Source: Phalacrocorax aristotelis
Taxonomy: Eukaryota > Chordata > Aves > Suliformes > Phalacrocoracidae
Length of the DNA stretch: 64,000 bases
Assembly: GCF_949628215.1 (NCBI RefSeq)
Contig: NW_027441280.1
Location: forward strand, 124,001-188,000
Reading direction: 5' to 3'
The notes under the pieces are model-generated. The model was not told the DNA's origin. It searched no databases and saw only the letters and a list, made by a program, of their open reading frames with translations. Shown one piece after another: positions 21,502-32,209 of the stretch (position 1 is the first letter of the stretch; each line of letters opens with the position of its first letter). Position numbers and translations under genes: made by a program.

Positions 21502-23251
21502 CCGTCTCTGGTTGGCTGATTTCATCGCTTTGGTTACACCTGTTCCTGTTGTTCAGTTTCTTCTTTTTTGGCTTTGTGTGATTCTCTCTGTGATTCTGTT
21601 TTTCTCTGCCTCGCTTTTCCCAGCTCCCCGTCCCTCACTTGGAATGCCCGTTATCCTTCAGCAGCTCACTCTCCCTTGGTTGCCATCCCCGTTTCTGAAT
21701 TCCTCCTGCTTTGCCACGTAGCCCGTGGCTTTTTTCTTAATCTCTCTGTCTGCCTCAACGCTCCCGCCGCGCTTTTTAATTCGTCTGCTCTGTACCCTGC
21801 TACTGTTCTTGCCTTTCTGAGTTCTTCTCTGTCCAGCTCCCTTTCCCTGTTCATGAATTCCTGTTCTTCCTGCACCCGCCGCTGTTCCCTGTGACCTCCG
21901 TCTCTCTCTGTCCAGCTCCCTGTCCCTAGGTTTTAATTCCTGCCTCTGCCCGCTGTAGCCCGTCTAGATTTTTCTCTCGGCCTCTCTCTCTGTCCGGCTC
22001 CCTCTCTCTGTGTTCTAATTCCACGTTCTCTGTCACGTAGACCCATGCTATTTGTTTGTCCTCATCTCTCTCTGTCCAGCTCCTTGCTGCTATGTTTTCT
22101 TTCTTCCCTCTCTCTCTGTCTTTGTAGCCCATTGCTGTTGTTGTGTTTTTGGTTTTGTTTTTTTTTTTCCCACTTGTTTCTTCGTTTGTCTCTGTCTGCC
22201 TCCCAGTGCCTGATCTTTAATTCCTCCTTCCCTGTTGGGCCGCTGTTCCTTTTTTCCATTCTACGTTGTGTTCTCTTTGGTCTCCTGTTCTTATTCATCG
22301 GTTCCCTCCTCGCCGCCCTGTGGCTTGTCCCCATTTTAGTGTTGCCTCTCTCTCCCTCTCTCTGGCTTCTTGCCCCTGTTTTTAAAATTCCTCCCTCTCT
22401 TCTCTCTTCCCTGTTGGCCGTGTGATCGTCAGCCTTTCTCCACCTCTTTCTGCCCAGCTCTCTGTGTCTATTCATTAATTCTTCCCTCTCTGCCCTGTAG
22501 CCTGTAGCTTTTGTCCTTTCTCCATCTTGCTGTCTCTGGCTTCCCCGTGACCCTCTTTTAGAATTGTTTCTCTCTTCTTTCTGTACGCATTGCGATTCCT
22601 TTTGCTCCCCATCTCCCTTTGTTTTGGGTGTTGTTTTGTTGTTGTTTTTCTGGCTCCCTGTCCCTAATTGTTAATTCTCTGCCTTCTCGTGCTCTGTACC
22701 ACGTAGCCCCGTGGTTTGTTTTGTGGTGTTCCCTCCCCGGCCCCTTCCCTCCGTCGTTGGCTGTCTCGGCTCCCTGTCCCCGTGGCTTCATTCTTCCCTT
22801 TCTGCCCTGTTCTTGTCGCTTATCTTGTCTTTCTCCATCGCGCTCGGTCCAGCTTCCTGCCCCTATTCTTCTTTCCTCCCTCGCTGTCGTGCTGCCTGCC
22901 CCAGGTTCTTTGTGCGTCTCCAGCCTGCTCCTCTTCCTTCTTTGTTGGTCTGTGTCCTGCTCTTCCCTCTTTCTGCTGCCTCTCTTCCCCTCTCTCTGCT
23001 GCTTTTATCTCCACCTCCGTCAGGCTCCCTGTCCTTCTCTGGCCGTCCTGTTCCCTGCCTCGTGCCTTCTCACTACACGCACACACGTCCCCCCCGCCCC
23101 CGTCCAGCCGGATGCCGCTCTTCTCTTCTCTCTTCCTACTGTCCCGTGCCCTGCTCCTCACCTTTGGTGGCCTCCCCCTCTGCCCAGCAGCCCGTCGCCC
23201 CAGGAGCCAGGCGACGGACGGTCCGTTCCCTGCCAAACCGGGACAAGCGCG
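21502..23251 (+). repeat. Pyrimidine-rich satellite block, U6-U7 junction
   Basis: Same monomers. The stretch from about 21720 to 22330 is the U8-like version (compare 55150-55760). Confidence 0.85.
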
Positions 23252-23817
23252 TGCCGTGGCTTAGCCTCAGCTGGCAACTCTGCACCAGGGAGCTGCTTGC
23301 TCGCTCCACCCTCAGTGGGCTGGGGGAGAGAGCTGGAAGGGTAAGAGTGAGAAAAATCATGGGTTGAGATCAAGGCTGTTTAATAGGTAAAGCAAAAGCT
23401 GTGCGTGGAAGCAAAGCAAGGAATTAATTCACTCCTCCTTTTCGGCGGGCAGGTGTTGAGCCACCTCTGGGAAAGCAGGGCTCTGTCATGTGTAACGGTT
23501 AGTTAGGAAGAGAAATGCCGTAGCCCCCAAGGACTCCCCCTTCTTCCCCCAGCTGCGTGTGCTGAGCGTGATGTCAAATGGTATGGAATATCCCTTTGGT
23601 CAGTTAGCTGGGAAAGCTTTCCCAGCTGTGTCCTCTCCCAGCCTACTTGCTGGTGGGGCACTGAGAGAACCAGAAGAGGCCCTGACTGTGGAAGCAGTGC
23701 TCAGCAAGAACCAAAACATCTCTACATTATTAACGGTGTTTTGAGCATAAATCCAAAACGTATCCCTTCCTAGCTACTGTGGAGAAAATGAGCACTATCG
23801 CAGCCAACACCAGCTCC
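23252..23817 (-). mobile_element. Solo LTR2, copy in U7
   Basis: Full-length copy; no C-rich insertion, as in U1. CTACTTGCTGG at 23643 is a private variant. Confidence 0.8.
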
Positions 23818-24767
23818 GTGCGGCTGCGGCAACGGCGGCCGAGGTGGCCTTGGGGCAGGGGGGGAGCGTTGGGGACCCTGACCCACGAATGGCTCCTGGG
23901 ACTTGTTACGTGCGCGCCTGCACAAACACCTGCCCTCTCCTTTGCCCTCAGGGCTGCGTTTGCGCTGCCTTTGCGTGGGGCAAGGGGCTGTGATGGAGCC
24001 CAGGGGAGGAGGTGGTGCACTGTGGGGGTGAGGGGAGGGCGCCCCCCGTTGCTGCTGCGCCTCAGCTGATGGCGGGGTCTGGATGGAGGAGCCCCAGGTG
24101 CGGGCGGTGGGGCTGACGGTGCTGGCTCCTCCCTGGAAAAGGGGTGGTGCCCGGCTCCGGGGGGCCAGTGTGAGCCGAGGGCGGAGCGGAGCGGAGCTGT
24201 GGCCGAGCGTCAGTGGGCTGCGACTGTAGCGAGGGAGGAGGTGAGCGGGGGCTGGGTGGTGGAGCGCTGCGTCCCGGGTCAAGCCCCGAGGAGGGCTGCG
24301 GCGGGGCAGCGCCGGGTCGGAGCGGGCGGTGGGGAGAGCGAGGCTGTGCTGAGGGCTCGGTGGGGCTTCCGGGTGCATCGGCGGCCGGGACGGTGGCCCG
24401 CAGGGTCCGAGAGCGGGGAGGGCGGGCTGGCGGCGTGCCGGGAGCTGTGGTGGTGCGCCTGGAGGCTGGCCGTGCGGCCGTGTTGTGCCGCAGAGCGTGC
24501 CGGGAGGTGTAGTCCTTGCGGCGCGCGGCTGCCGGGCGGCCGTGTTGTGGCGCAGAGCATGCCGGGAGGTGTAGTCCTTGCGGCGCGCGGCTGCCGGGCG
24601 GCCGTGTTGTGGCGCAGAGCGTGCCGGGAGGTGTAGTCCTTGCGGCGCGCGGCTGCCGGGCGGCCGTGTTGTGGCGCAGAGCATGCCGGGAGGTGTAGTC
24701 CAGGCGCAGTGGCTGCCGGCGCTGTCACGTGGTTCGCCGGGGCGTGGCAGGAGGCGCGGTCTTCCGG
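23818..24767 (+). promoter_or_regulatory. CpG-island promoter of U7 (faces the spacer)
   Basis: CACGTG at 24726-24731 and CTTCCGG at 24761-24767 downstream of four ZNF143-type sites. It shares the flank CGCCTGGAGGCTGGCC with U9, not U1 or U2. As the last promoter of the left array it is the best candidate to drive transcription into the 27-kb spacer. Confidence 0.6.
24469..24714. repeat. 62-bp ZNF143-site minisatellite, 4 copies
   Basis: Sites at 24495, 24557, 24619 and 24681. All four have intact ACTACA; two read CACGC and two CATGC at the other end. Confidence 0.85.
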
Positions 24768-25836
24768 CGCTCGGGTGCCGGGCGGCCGTGCCGCGTACGG
24801 TAGGCGCGGTGTATTTTTGGGGTTGGATTCATGTTGATTTCTGGGGGCTTGCGGGTGCGGCCGCTCCCCGAGAAGCGGTGAGTTCCCCGGGAGCTGACAG
24901 AAGGGAAGAGGGAAAGGAGGAGGACCTTTTCCCCCTGCCCAGGGCGCAGATGATGGCCGCCTCCCCGGCTCGCCGGAGCTCCCGCTCAGCCTCCCGCTCA
25001 GCCTCCCCTTGCCCCCCCCTTGCCCCGTGCGCCTGCCCCCAGCCCCGGCACCTCCCCTGAAGCGTGCTGCGTAGCCCTTGGCCGCCCCCAGGCCCTGTCG
25101 TGAAGGCAGCGAGCCGGCCCTCAAGCGCACTGGATTCCCCCTCGGCGCAGGGGCCCGTAGCAGTAGCGCGGGGAAGGGGCGCTGTGTCCAGAAGCCCCTG
25201 CGCAAGGAGGGGCTTTGGTCAGGGTCGATCGACGGTAATGACGGTCGCTGTTTCTTCTTTCCCTCTCCCAGAGACCGTGCTGAGGACGTGGTTGTCTGTC
25301 CTTCCCCCGGGGACGCCGTCGACTGCGGCCGTCTCAGGCTTGCGTGGCTTCTCTCTGCCCGGCTTTGCCATCCTCGCGGCGCCGGGGCGAAAAGGGACAC
25401 ACAGAGCCCTTCCCGGCTGTGGACAGGAGCTGCCTCGGCTGAAGCTGGAGACGCCAACGAAAGGTAAAGCAGAAGAAACTGAAGGCGCTCTGGCTGCCAG
25501 CTGCCTTCCTGCTGCAGGCAAGAGAGAGCCTGTCCCTGCAGGTGAGGGAGGAAGGATCCCCCTTCATAGCCCGCAGCGGGCCGGGCCAGGCCACCAACGT
25601 GCACCGCAGGGTCCGTACGCGTAACCCGGAGTTGGGTACGGGCGTGTAGTGCACGAGCGAGCTAGGCTACGTGCCGAGGAAGCCTCATCTCGTAAGAGCG
25701 GTAAGACACCCACGTATCCTCTTTAGGTGGAGGTCGGCCTAGAGTCTGGAGCTGCAGAAGAGGCAGGGAGGAGAGGAGGGGAAAGAAGCATCTGAACGGC
25801 TAAATTGTGCCAGCAGCGCTGAGAGCGAGAGTCGCG
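24761..25836 (+). ncRNA. Candidate three-exon non-coding RNA of U7
   Basis: E1 ends 24877, E2 25272-25463 (192 bp), E3 25727-25836 (110 bp). E3 here reads AGCATCTGAAC, so even the single ATG of the other copies is lost: the spliced product would contain no ATG. Downstream exons may lie in the spacer. Confidence 0.45.
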
Positions 25837-26094
25837 GTGAGTCCTGGGCCACTGGGGCCCCGTTGCCTCTCTTGTGCGTCCTGGGCCCTCCCTGTCTCTC
25901 CCCCGGCCCCGTCTCTTTCCTTACCTGCTGCAAAATTTTTTTTTGTTTGTTTGTTTTTTTGTTTTTTTTTTTTTGCACCCCCCCGCACCTTCTTTCTCCA
26001 TCTCGCTCTGAGTGGCTCCCTGCCTCCCTGTCTTTTCAGTCCTCCCTCTCTCTGTCCTGTAGCCTGTGGCTACTTTTCTCTGCCTCTCTCTGCC

Positions 26095-26271
26095 TGCACT
26101 GGATTCCCCCTCGGCGCAGGGGCCCGTAGCAGTAGCGCGGGGAAGGAGCGGTGTGTCCAGAAGCCCCTGTGGAAGGAGGCTTTGGTCAGGGTTGATCTGC
26201 GGTAATAACGGTTGCTGTTTCCTCTTTCCCTCTCCCAGAGGCTGTGCTCAGGATGGGGTTGTCTGTCCTTC
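26095..26271 (+). repeat. Diverged duplicate of the E2 5' region at the left array edge
   Basis: Aligns to 2789-2965 (and 25129-25305) at roughly 85-90% by eye, much less than the near identity between array units. It keeps the polypyrimidine tract and AG acceptor before AGGCTGTGCTCAGG. The join to the pyrimidine block at TGCCTG|CACTGG has only a few bases of shared sequence. Confidence 0.8.
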
Positions 26272-26362
26272 CTGTTCGTCTCTTCCTCTCTCTATTCCTT
26301 TGCGCTGGTCCCTCTCCCTATTGTTTATTGTTTTGCTTCTCTGAACCTTTTTTTATTCCCAG

Positions 26363-26471
26363 CGTTTTCCCGTGACAGGAGCAGCAAAGAAGGGAGCGGA
26401 GCATCGGGGTATCCATGGAGAGAGCATTGGGCGTTCTCCTGTCTTTGTGGGGCTGACCCTGAGGAAGTGTG
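26363..26471 (+). other. Candidate coding exon 1a (109 bp)
   Basis: Acceptor after TTTTTTTATTCCCAG and donor GTACGT. It is open in the frame beginning Arg-Phe-Pro-Val and ending Leu-Arg-Lys-Cys plus one base. That leftover base and the first two bases of the candidate exon at 26931 make a Val codon and keep the frame open. There is no ATG in this frame, so it would need an upstream exon. Not recognised. Confidence 0.3.
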
Positions 26472-26930
26472 GTACGTGGGTCGGTAGCATGAATATATAT
26501 ATTTTGTGGGTGCACAAACCCGTTTCAGAGTGTCAGAGGGTAAGGGTTTTGTTCTGTTCAGTGTAAACATTGTTCTGTTTGGTGAATTTGTCGAAGATGA
26601 GAGTTCAGTGGGGGAGGAAGTCAGCTCTCTGGCTGGTTTGAGGGTAAGGTGGGCTGTACGTGTTTGTCGGTCATCTCTCACCTGCCAGATGTTTTGAACT
26701 AGTTGTATCTGGTTTTCGTAGGGAGTCACGAAGGGGTTTGGGGCTCCCCAGTGGCGGGTGCTGTGGCCAAAAGAGAAAGCAGGGTCACAGAGTGCTTCAT
26801 TTACGGGGCTGGCCTCGGCCATCTACTGCACAAACTTCTGGTATGTAGCAATCGGGACTCGATTTCCTGAAGGAGGAGAGGATGATGGAGCTCGTTATAA
26901 GAGCATAATCGTTTTGTCTTCTTTTGGCAG

Positions 26931-27970
26931 TACGGGCACCCGAGGACCAGCTTGCTTTTGAGGAACGGCACGAGGATGTTGGTGTCGACGCTCAGCAGAG
27001 GAAGGAAGCTTCTTTTGGAGGCCAAGAAGATGAAGTAGACTGCTTATTTGTTGTGTTTGATTTTCATTGCGGGGATGGGGAGGGGTGGAACATGCAAAAC
27101 GCGGTCCTGGGCAGGGGAGGTTTCTGATGTGGGAGGCCGTGAGAGAGACCATGGACGCTGCTGGACAGGCGTTAGAACCCGTTGCTCAGGTTGGACGGAC
27201 CCAGCAGAACCACCGCACCATCTTAAGTAATGCCTGCTCACGTACTGAGATTTTAGTAGTTGCCCCCGCATCAGCTTTGGCTTTTCCTCGTCGAGCTTGT
27301 GTTTTGGCAAGAAGCGTCTTTCGTTAAGCGTTTGGGTCTAAGGGGTGTCCGTGAGGCTACGTGGTGCCCATCCCCATGAGATTTTGTGACCATCAAGTGA
27401 TATTCAGCATCCATCTTATGCCCGTCTCCTGTAACTACTCTGCAGTTTTCGCTTAAGGCTTGATAGCGCAGCGTTAGCTGAGGGCGGCATTTCCCCCGCT
27501 GGCCCCTCCACGCCGACGGCGTTTCCCCTGCCGGCCGCTGTCCGTTCCCTGTAACTGTGACTCTTGTCCCGGCAGAACCTTTGCCAAAGCCACCTTTGTG
27601 CTCCACAGCAGTCTGTTTTCTGTCTCGAGTATGTTTCTTTTCGGTATCCGATACCCCAGAGCTGTGTACCGTTGGCTCAGGTCTCTTCTTGAGCTTCTGC
27701 GAGAAGAGAGAGCCTTCATCTGTTTTAATCCATGTGTCTCCTGGGGTGTTTTTTTGTTGTCCTTTACAATTTAGTTTTGCCCCAGCTACTGAGGTGTTAA
27801 TTTAGCTGCTTCATACGGTTCCCGATACGCTTGCGTATTTCCACGTTTCTTTTCGTGTTTTTTGTCCTTTGAGACTGATCTAGTTCTGTTAAGGGACTGA
27901 GCGAGAGAGAGCGTTGAGGTGACTCCGAATGGTTGATGGCTTTACAATAAATGATTTACTTTATAACCAG
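26931..27970 (+). other. Candidate terminal exon 1b with stop and polyadenylation signal
   Basis: Strong acceptor (GTCTTCTTTTGGCAG). The frame continues from the exon at 26363 as an acidic, charged stretch (RAPEDQLAFEERHEDVG and on), with the stop at 27125-27127. AATAAA follows at 27946-27951, giving a 3' untranslated region of about 0.85 kb. No family recognised. Chance occurrence cannot be excluded. Confidence 0.3.
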
Positions 27971-29029
27971 AGATATTTTTTGAGAAGGGGTTCTTAAAAG
28001 ATTTCGTTCTGCTTTGCCATTCCGCTGGGGTAGATGAGCCCCAGCCTTTTTTCAGGAGGCTCATTCTGCTCCTGGGCTTCTCTGGTACTGTTCCTTGAGT
28101 TGGTTGCAGGTTTTGAGCTGTCTAAGCTCTTTGGGTAGGTGTGTTTTGACATTCAGAGATGGGGAGGTTTCTGGTTGAGGTAAGAGATTAAGGAGCAGTC
28201 AAAGTTGAGCAGCAGATATATATTAGGAAGTACACTTGTACGAGCTTTTGTTTTCCCTTGGGTCAGTAAGTTTTTGTTGGGTGTTCAGGGGTAGCAAGAT
28301 GGTCTAATAGTGTGTTTTGGATTATTTGGTTTTGTGGGGGTGTTATGGTTTTGTCTGGGTTTTTTTGTTTGTGGTTTGTTGGGTTTTTTTGTGTGTGGTA
28401 GGTTTTTTGTTTGTTTTGTCTTGTTTTCCAGGAATTTTGACTTGACTGAAGGTAGAACCTTATATTTTTTCCACCAGTTTTGCCTGTGTTGTGCAAGTTG
28501 TTGACGTTATCTCTCAATAGGACTGATGGTGAGATGCTGCGGTAGGGGTTAGGGTGAGTGTGTTGTACACATCTGTATATGGAGCTCTAGCCTTCCTTCA
28601 GAAAGCAGCAGGGACGTAACGCATAGTGTGTGTCGGTGTACGGGACTGCTCGTCGCCTTTCCCGATCGCCCGCAGAGTACCACGTTGTCCCGAGAACCTT
28701 TGCAGCTTGCGGCAGGTCCCTTGTAGATTATAAGCATCAGGGCTTCTGTTATTTTGTGGGCCTGTAGAGAGCACGGAGTCTGCGGGAAGCCGGAAGGTGG
28801 GAGGTGCTCGCAGAACGCGGGGCAGAGGTGGGAAGGGCGGCTCCCGAGGAGCGGCTGACAGAGGGGCTTTAGGGGTGCAAATACAGGGCAGGAGCTGTCG
28901 GGAAGGAGTGAGGTTCCTTCCCTGACAGTTCAGGAGGAGAGGAGGGGTTTTTGAAGTCTTGGTACCGGGGAATGGTTGGGAAAGGGGTGTTTAAGTGTTA
29001 GCTAATGGTCGTGTTCTGTGTGCAAGCAG
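27971..29029. other. Unique spacer DNA, no gene seen
   Basis: Contains a T/G-rich low-complexity run on the plus strand at about 28306-28432. An ETS-like GCCGGAAGG near 28789 and a GC-rich stretch 28760-28920 precede the candidate start exon at 29030 and could be its promoter. Confidence 0.4.
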
Positions 29030-29133
29030 CCTCCGGTAGCCCAGTCTCCTTCCCCGTATGTGTCAGCACGGCCACTCGAGCGTGCTGTCTGCCGAGAGGT
29101 TCTCCACGCGGCTGTTCATGGAGTCGCTCAGGA
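29030..29133 (+). other. Candidate start exon 2a (104 bp)
   Basis: Acceptor TGTGCAAGCAG, donor GTGAGT. An in-frame TAG precedes ATG at 29058, which opens MCQHGHSSVLSAERF and stays open to the donor with one base left over. The Kozak context is weak (no purine at -3). The phase fits the exon at 29538. Not recognised. Confidence 0.3.
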
Positions 29134-29537
29134 GTGAGTTACCTACAAAAGGAGAGTGTGTCGCTACACCAGCCACGCCTGTTTGCTTCCCGTATTGCTT
29201 TTGGCATTTGCCCTATCGGTGTCCGCCTGTGCTTGAGTCATCTGACACGAACTGTGATTTTTGTGTGTTGCGTGGTTTGACTTTTTCTTGCAGTTTAAGT
29301 AACAGGTCGAGGGTTAAGCAGGACAGTCGAGCGAGGCGTGACGGCAAAGGCGAGCAGATGGCGTCGTGTGCTGTGACGGGGCGGGCTGTGAGGTCACTCG
29401 TCTGGGATTTCTGCCTTTGGGGTCTCTGTGTTGCCGAACAAGTCGGTCAAAAGGATTTGTTAGTTTGTTTTGCGTGGTGAGCTCTTGATTTTGGAAAGCA
29501 GTGTCCAACATCTGTGTGCCTCTCCGTATTTCCCCAG

Positions 29538-29644
29538 AAGTGGGCCCGGCATTGAAGGTGACGGTTCCCCAGCCATCGGGGACGGACCGAGAATGCGAGC
29601 AGGCACCTGACGTGGCCACTGACCCGGGAGGCACGGATTGGGAG
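29538..29644 (+). other. Candidate coding exon 2b (107 bp)
   Basis: Acceptor TATTTCCCCAG, donor GTGAGC. With two bases completing the codon from 29133 it is open for 35 codons (VGPALKVTVPQPSGTDRECE and on) and ends in phase 0, as the exon at 30824 requires. The mixed composition is unlike the artefactual frames elsewhere in the window. Confidence 0.35.
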
Positions 29645-29939
29645 GTGAGCGGAGCCGTGTTGGCACGGTAGGGGAAAGGATGAGTCTGGAATGTGGCTGT
29701 TGGTGCAGATGCGCGGTAGGGAGCCGGACACGGAAGGGAGGGGGCGAACAGAGCATCGTGAGAAGGTAGGTCAGCACGTGACAACGGAGGGGTCGTGCAG
29801 TGTGAGCACCTATGTGACTAGTTAATGAAGGGACTCACAAAACTATATGCAAAGCGGGATGTCTGCCCCGAGCTCGTTGGGCAAGGTGAGCGATGAACAG
29901 GGAGCCGTAGCAGCTGTTATTTTTGAGGTGTGGAATTGT

Positions 29940-30125
29940 TTGTGAGCGGGCGGCCGCTTCCAGGCGCAGGGGTCGCCTTGTCTCTCTGGTTCTCTAGGCA
30001 CCGTAGGTGGCGGCGGCCACGACATCCAGCCTCATTAGAGCGTGGGGGAGCGGAAGTTCACGGCGCTTCCGAGGAGGCTGTTGTTGCGGAAGTGGCCGGC
30101 GTTGAGTGGTGCGATGCTGAGTGAT
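29940..30125 (+). promoter_or_regulatory. Small GC-rich segment with three ETS-type sites
   Basis: GCGGAAGTTC near 30050, GCTTCCGAGG near 30063 and TGCGGAAGTGGCC near 30085 inside a CpG-rich stretch with GCGGCCGC at 29949. It could be an alternative promoter within the spacer transcript. No TATA box. Confidence 0.35.
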
Positions 30126-30823
30126 GGCACCGCACGTTTGGAGATGAAGAGTATCCGTGTGACCGCAGCCCCATCCTACGTAGCCTGTGTGGCCTTTTTA
30201 AAGGATGGCTTTTGAGCCCCCAGATTTGGAAGGGAAGCTGAGGGGCCGATGCGGTCTTTGTGCGGGTGGCCGGTCGGTTGGGGGAAGCGCAGGTGGGGCA
30301 GGCAGGGGTTGTAAAATCAGCGGAGGGTACCGTTCAGAGACCGGACACGTTTGGGCCGAGAGAGGTTGTGGTGTCCTTTCTGCAAAACAGAAGCATCTGC
30401 CAGGCAGGGGGAGTTCCTGCCTGTGCTTGTGCTGTTGTGTGGATTTTGTAGTCTGTCTTTGTTCCTTACTGTACTCGGGTCTCGATGTGTCTGTTGTTCT
30501 CCGTGCTGAGCAGGCACCTAGGTAGCAATATTGAGGGTTTTGCAAGCCCTGGCTCATCGGCATAATGGTAACCGAGAGCTTCCTTTCTCGCATTTTAAGT
30601 CTACTGCATAGATTTGTCTTGTGTCTGAAATATTAGACCTTTATAGAAGGTCATCTTTTTGCAGCGGTGATTAAGGCGGCCTCGATACTGCTGCTGAGGA
30701 GCAGTCTGAATACGCAGAGCCCTTTTCTGGGACCTGTTCCCTGCACCTGAACGTTCTGAGGTCTTTAAGAGTGGCTTGTCGCTCGTACGTCGTCCTAGTT
30801 GTGGGTATATGGTTTTATTGCAG

Positions 30824-30928
30824 GTGATGATGGTAGGTGACTTCTCTGCGGATGCTATAGCTTCTTCCTCGCTGCCGTATAGATCTTCTCGCCCGGTGGC
30901 ATCTCTGGGCCGGAAGTCCGTCGTCTCG
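30824..30928 (+). other. Candidate coding exon 2c (105 bp, 35 codons)
   Basis: Acceptor TGGTTTTATTGCAG, donor GTGAGAG. Phase 0 at both ends and open in the frame fixed by 29058 (VMMVGDFSADAIASS and on). Together 29030, 29538 and 30824 give one open frame of about 96 codons. Possible next exons are the segment at 31429 (stops after 13 codons) or the exon at 34846. Confidence 0.35.
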
Positions 30929-31134
30929 GTGAGAGTTTTCTTAGGTGCCTCGATCGCGTCGCTTGTAGTATTTGTGAGCGGTGTCGGTCCGTGCATGTCG
31001 ATGCCTGTGTCAGAGCTGCTCCGCCTGGGGGTGTAGCAATGGTAGAGCGGAGGAAAGAATAGCAATAAGAGTATATGGTTAATGTTAATATGCATAGACT
31101 GTTTTGGCAACGCCCGTACAACCCTCGTCGGAGC

Positions 31135-31610
31135 GAGTGGCCGTTGGCAGCGGGCGAGGATGGTAATTTCCGGGGTGTTTTGTGGGTGCCGAGGGGATGA
31201 CCGTAGCTGCCTGGGAGAGGCAGCTAGAGTGCTAGCTGAGCAGAGGGCACCTCTCAGCTGTTCAAGCTTGTACGTGCGTGGGGCTTAACATTTGATTGAA
31301 GGTATTTCCTTTAATGGCATGCAGTAGTTGGGCTCTAGATGGTATTCCTACGTGGAAGCAAGACCTGTGGAATGGTTAAGCTGTTGCTGTGCGTCCAGGT
31401 GACTTGTTCTATCATGCTGTTCTTGCAGAGGATGAAGATGGAGCTGTGCAGGGTGATGGAGCAGAGCTGAGTAGAGCACACTAAGGCAGCGGGTCCGTGT
31501 GCGGGATTAAAGGGAAGATGCGACCGAAGGCTATTTGAGGAGCATTTCAGGCGAGCTGGGTCGCAGTGAGGGGGCGCATGGGGCTGGTGACTTTGTTCTC
31601 TTTGCTCTCA
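31135..31610 (+). repeat. Exon-containing repeat (~470 bp), copy 1
   Basis: Diverged copy of 32210-32710 and of 52140-52560. Shared landmarks: GGGAGAGGCAGCTAGAG, TTCAAGCTTGTACGTGCGT, TTAAGCTGTTGCTGTGCG, then an AG followed by an exon-like segment (from 31429). The donor present in copies 2 and 3 is degraded here. Confidence 0.75.
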
Positions 31611-32209
31611 GGAGCACAGCGCTATCCCTAGGGGCTGGCAAGGTCCTAATTGTGGGGCCGGCGCCCATCGGGTGCTTCTTTTTGCGTTACAGTTTAAAGC
31701 GTGGATCGCTCTGATGTTTGAGGAGTTTCTGGGCAGTTGTCGTCTGCGGCGTCGTTCCCAGATGCGTGAACAGCTCTGCTCTGTCGCTGTCTGTTTTCAG
31801 GGAGCGTGATTTCTTCCCTGCATCCTTACGTTCTTAGGTCTTGTAGCTGGGCTTCTTGTGCCTCCTCCCTCTCAGTTTTGAGAGGAACTTCTTGTCACGG
31901 GCCCTGACGCTCTTCTAATCATTTTGGATCTCGTTAGGGCCTCCTTGCATCCCTGTCAGGGTTCTGCAGGTCTTGTTGCTGGACGAGCTCTTCCGTCCAG
32001 TTGTCTCTGTGTTTGCCGAGAGCGTTCTCTCGTCTTGGAGGCGCGCGGTTTGTAGTGTTTCTCATAGCGTTGGTGTGTGCGTTTTGTGAGTTTGGCTCGG
32101 AGCCGCCTTGCTGGCCGTGTAGAGTCGGGTAGGTGGCACAGCGATGAGAGCTTAGGGTTCATCTGTTGCTGTGCTAAGGCTGTTGGGGGAAAGGTGGTAC
32201 CGTCATCTC

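Larger units (their letters stand above)
19254..22323 (+). repeat. Tandem unit U6, type B (3070 bp)
   Basis: Contains cut LTR2 20155-20455, E3 20564-20673, LTR1 21011-21501. From about 21720 on it changes to a distinct version (for example GCTTTTTAATTCGTCTGCTC near 21771 and TGTTTTTGGTTTTG near 22144) that is otherwise found only in U8 across the spacer. It is therefore a recombinant. Confidence 0.95.
22324..26271 (+). repeat. Tandem unit U7, type A, truncated at the array edge
   Basis: Type A unit with complete LTR2, CpG module and E3, but it stops in the short pyrimidine block at about 26096, before LTR1. 26095-26271 is then a second, older copy of the DNA just before and at the start of E2. 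This is the last unit before the spacer, so its promoter faces unique DNA. Confidence 0.9.

Noticed and set aside
28535-28556. Telomere-like TAGGGGTTAGGG
   Set aside because: One and a half imperfect units only; no array.
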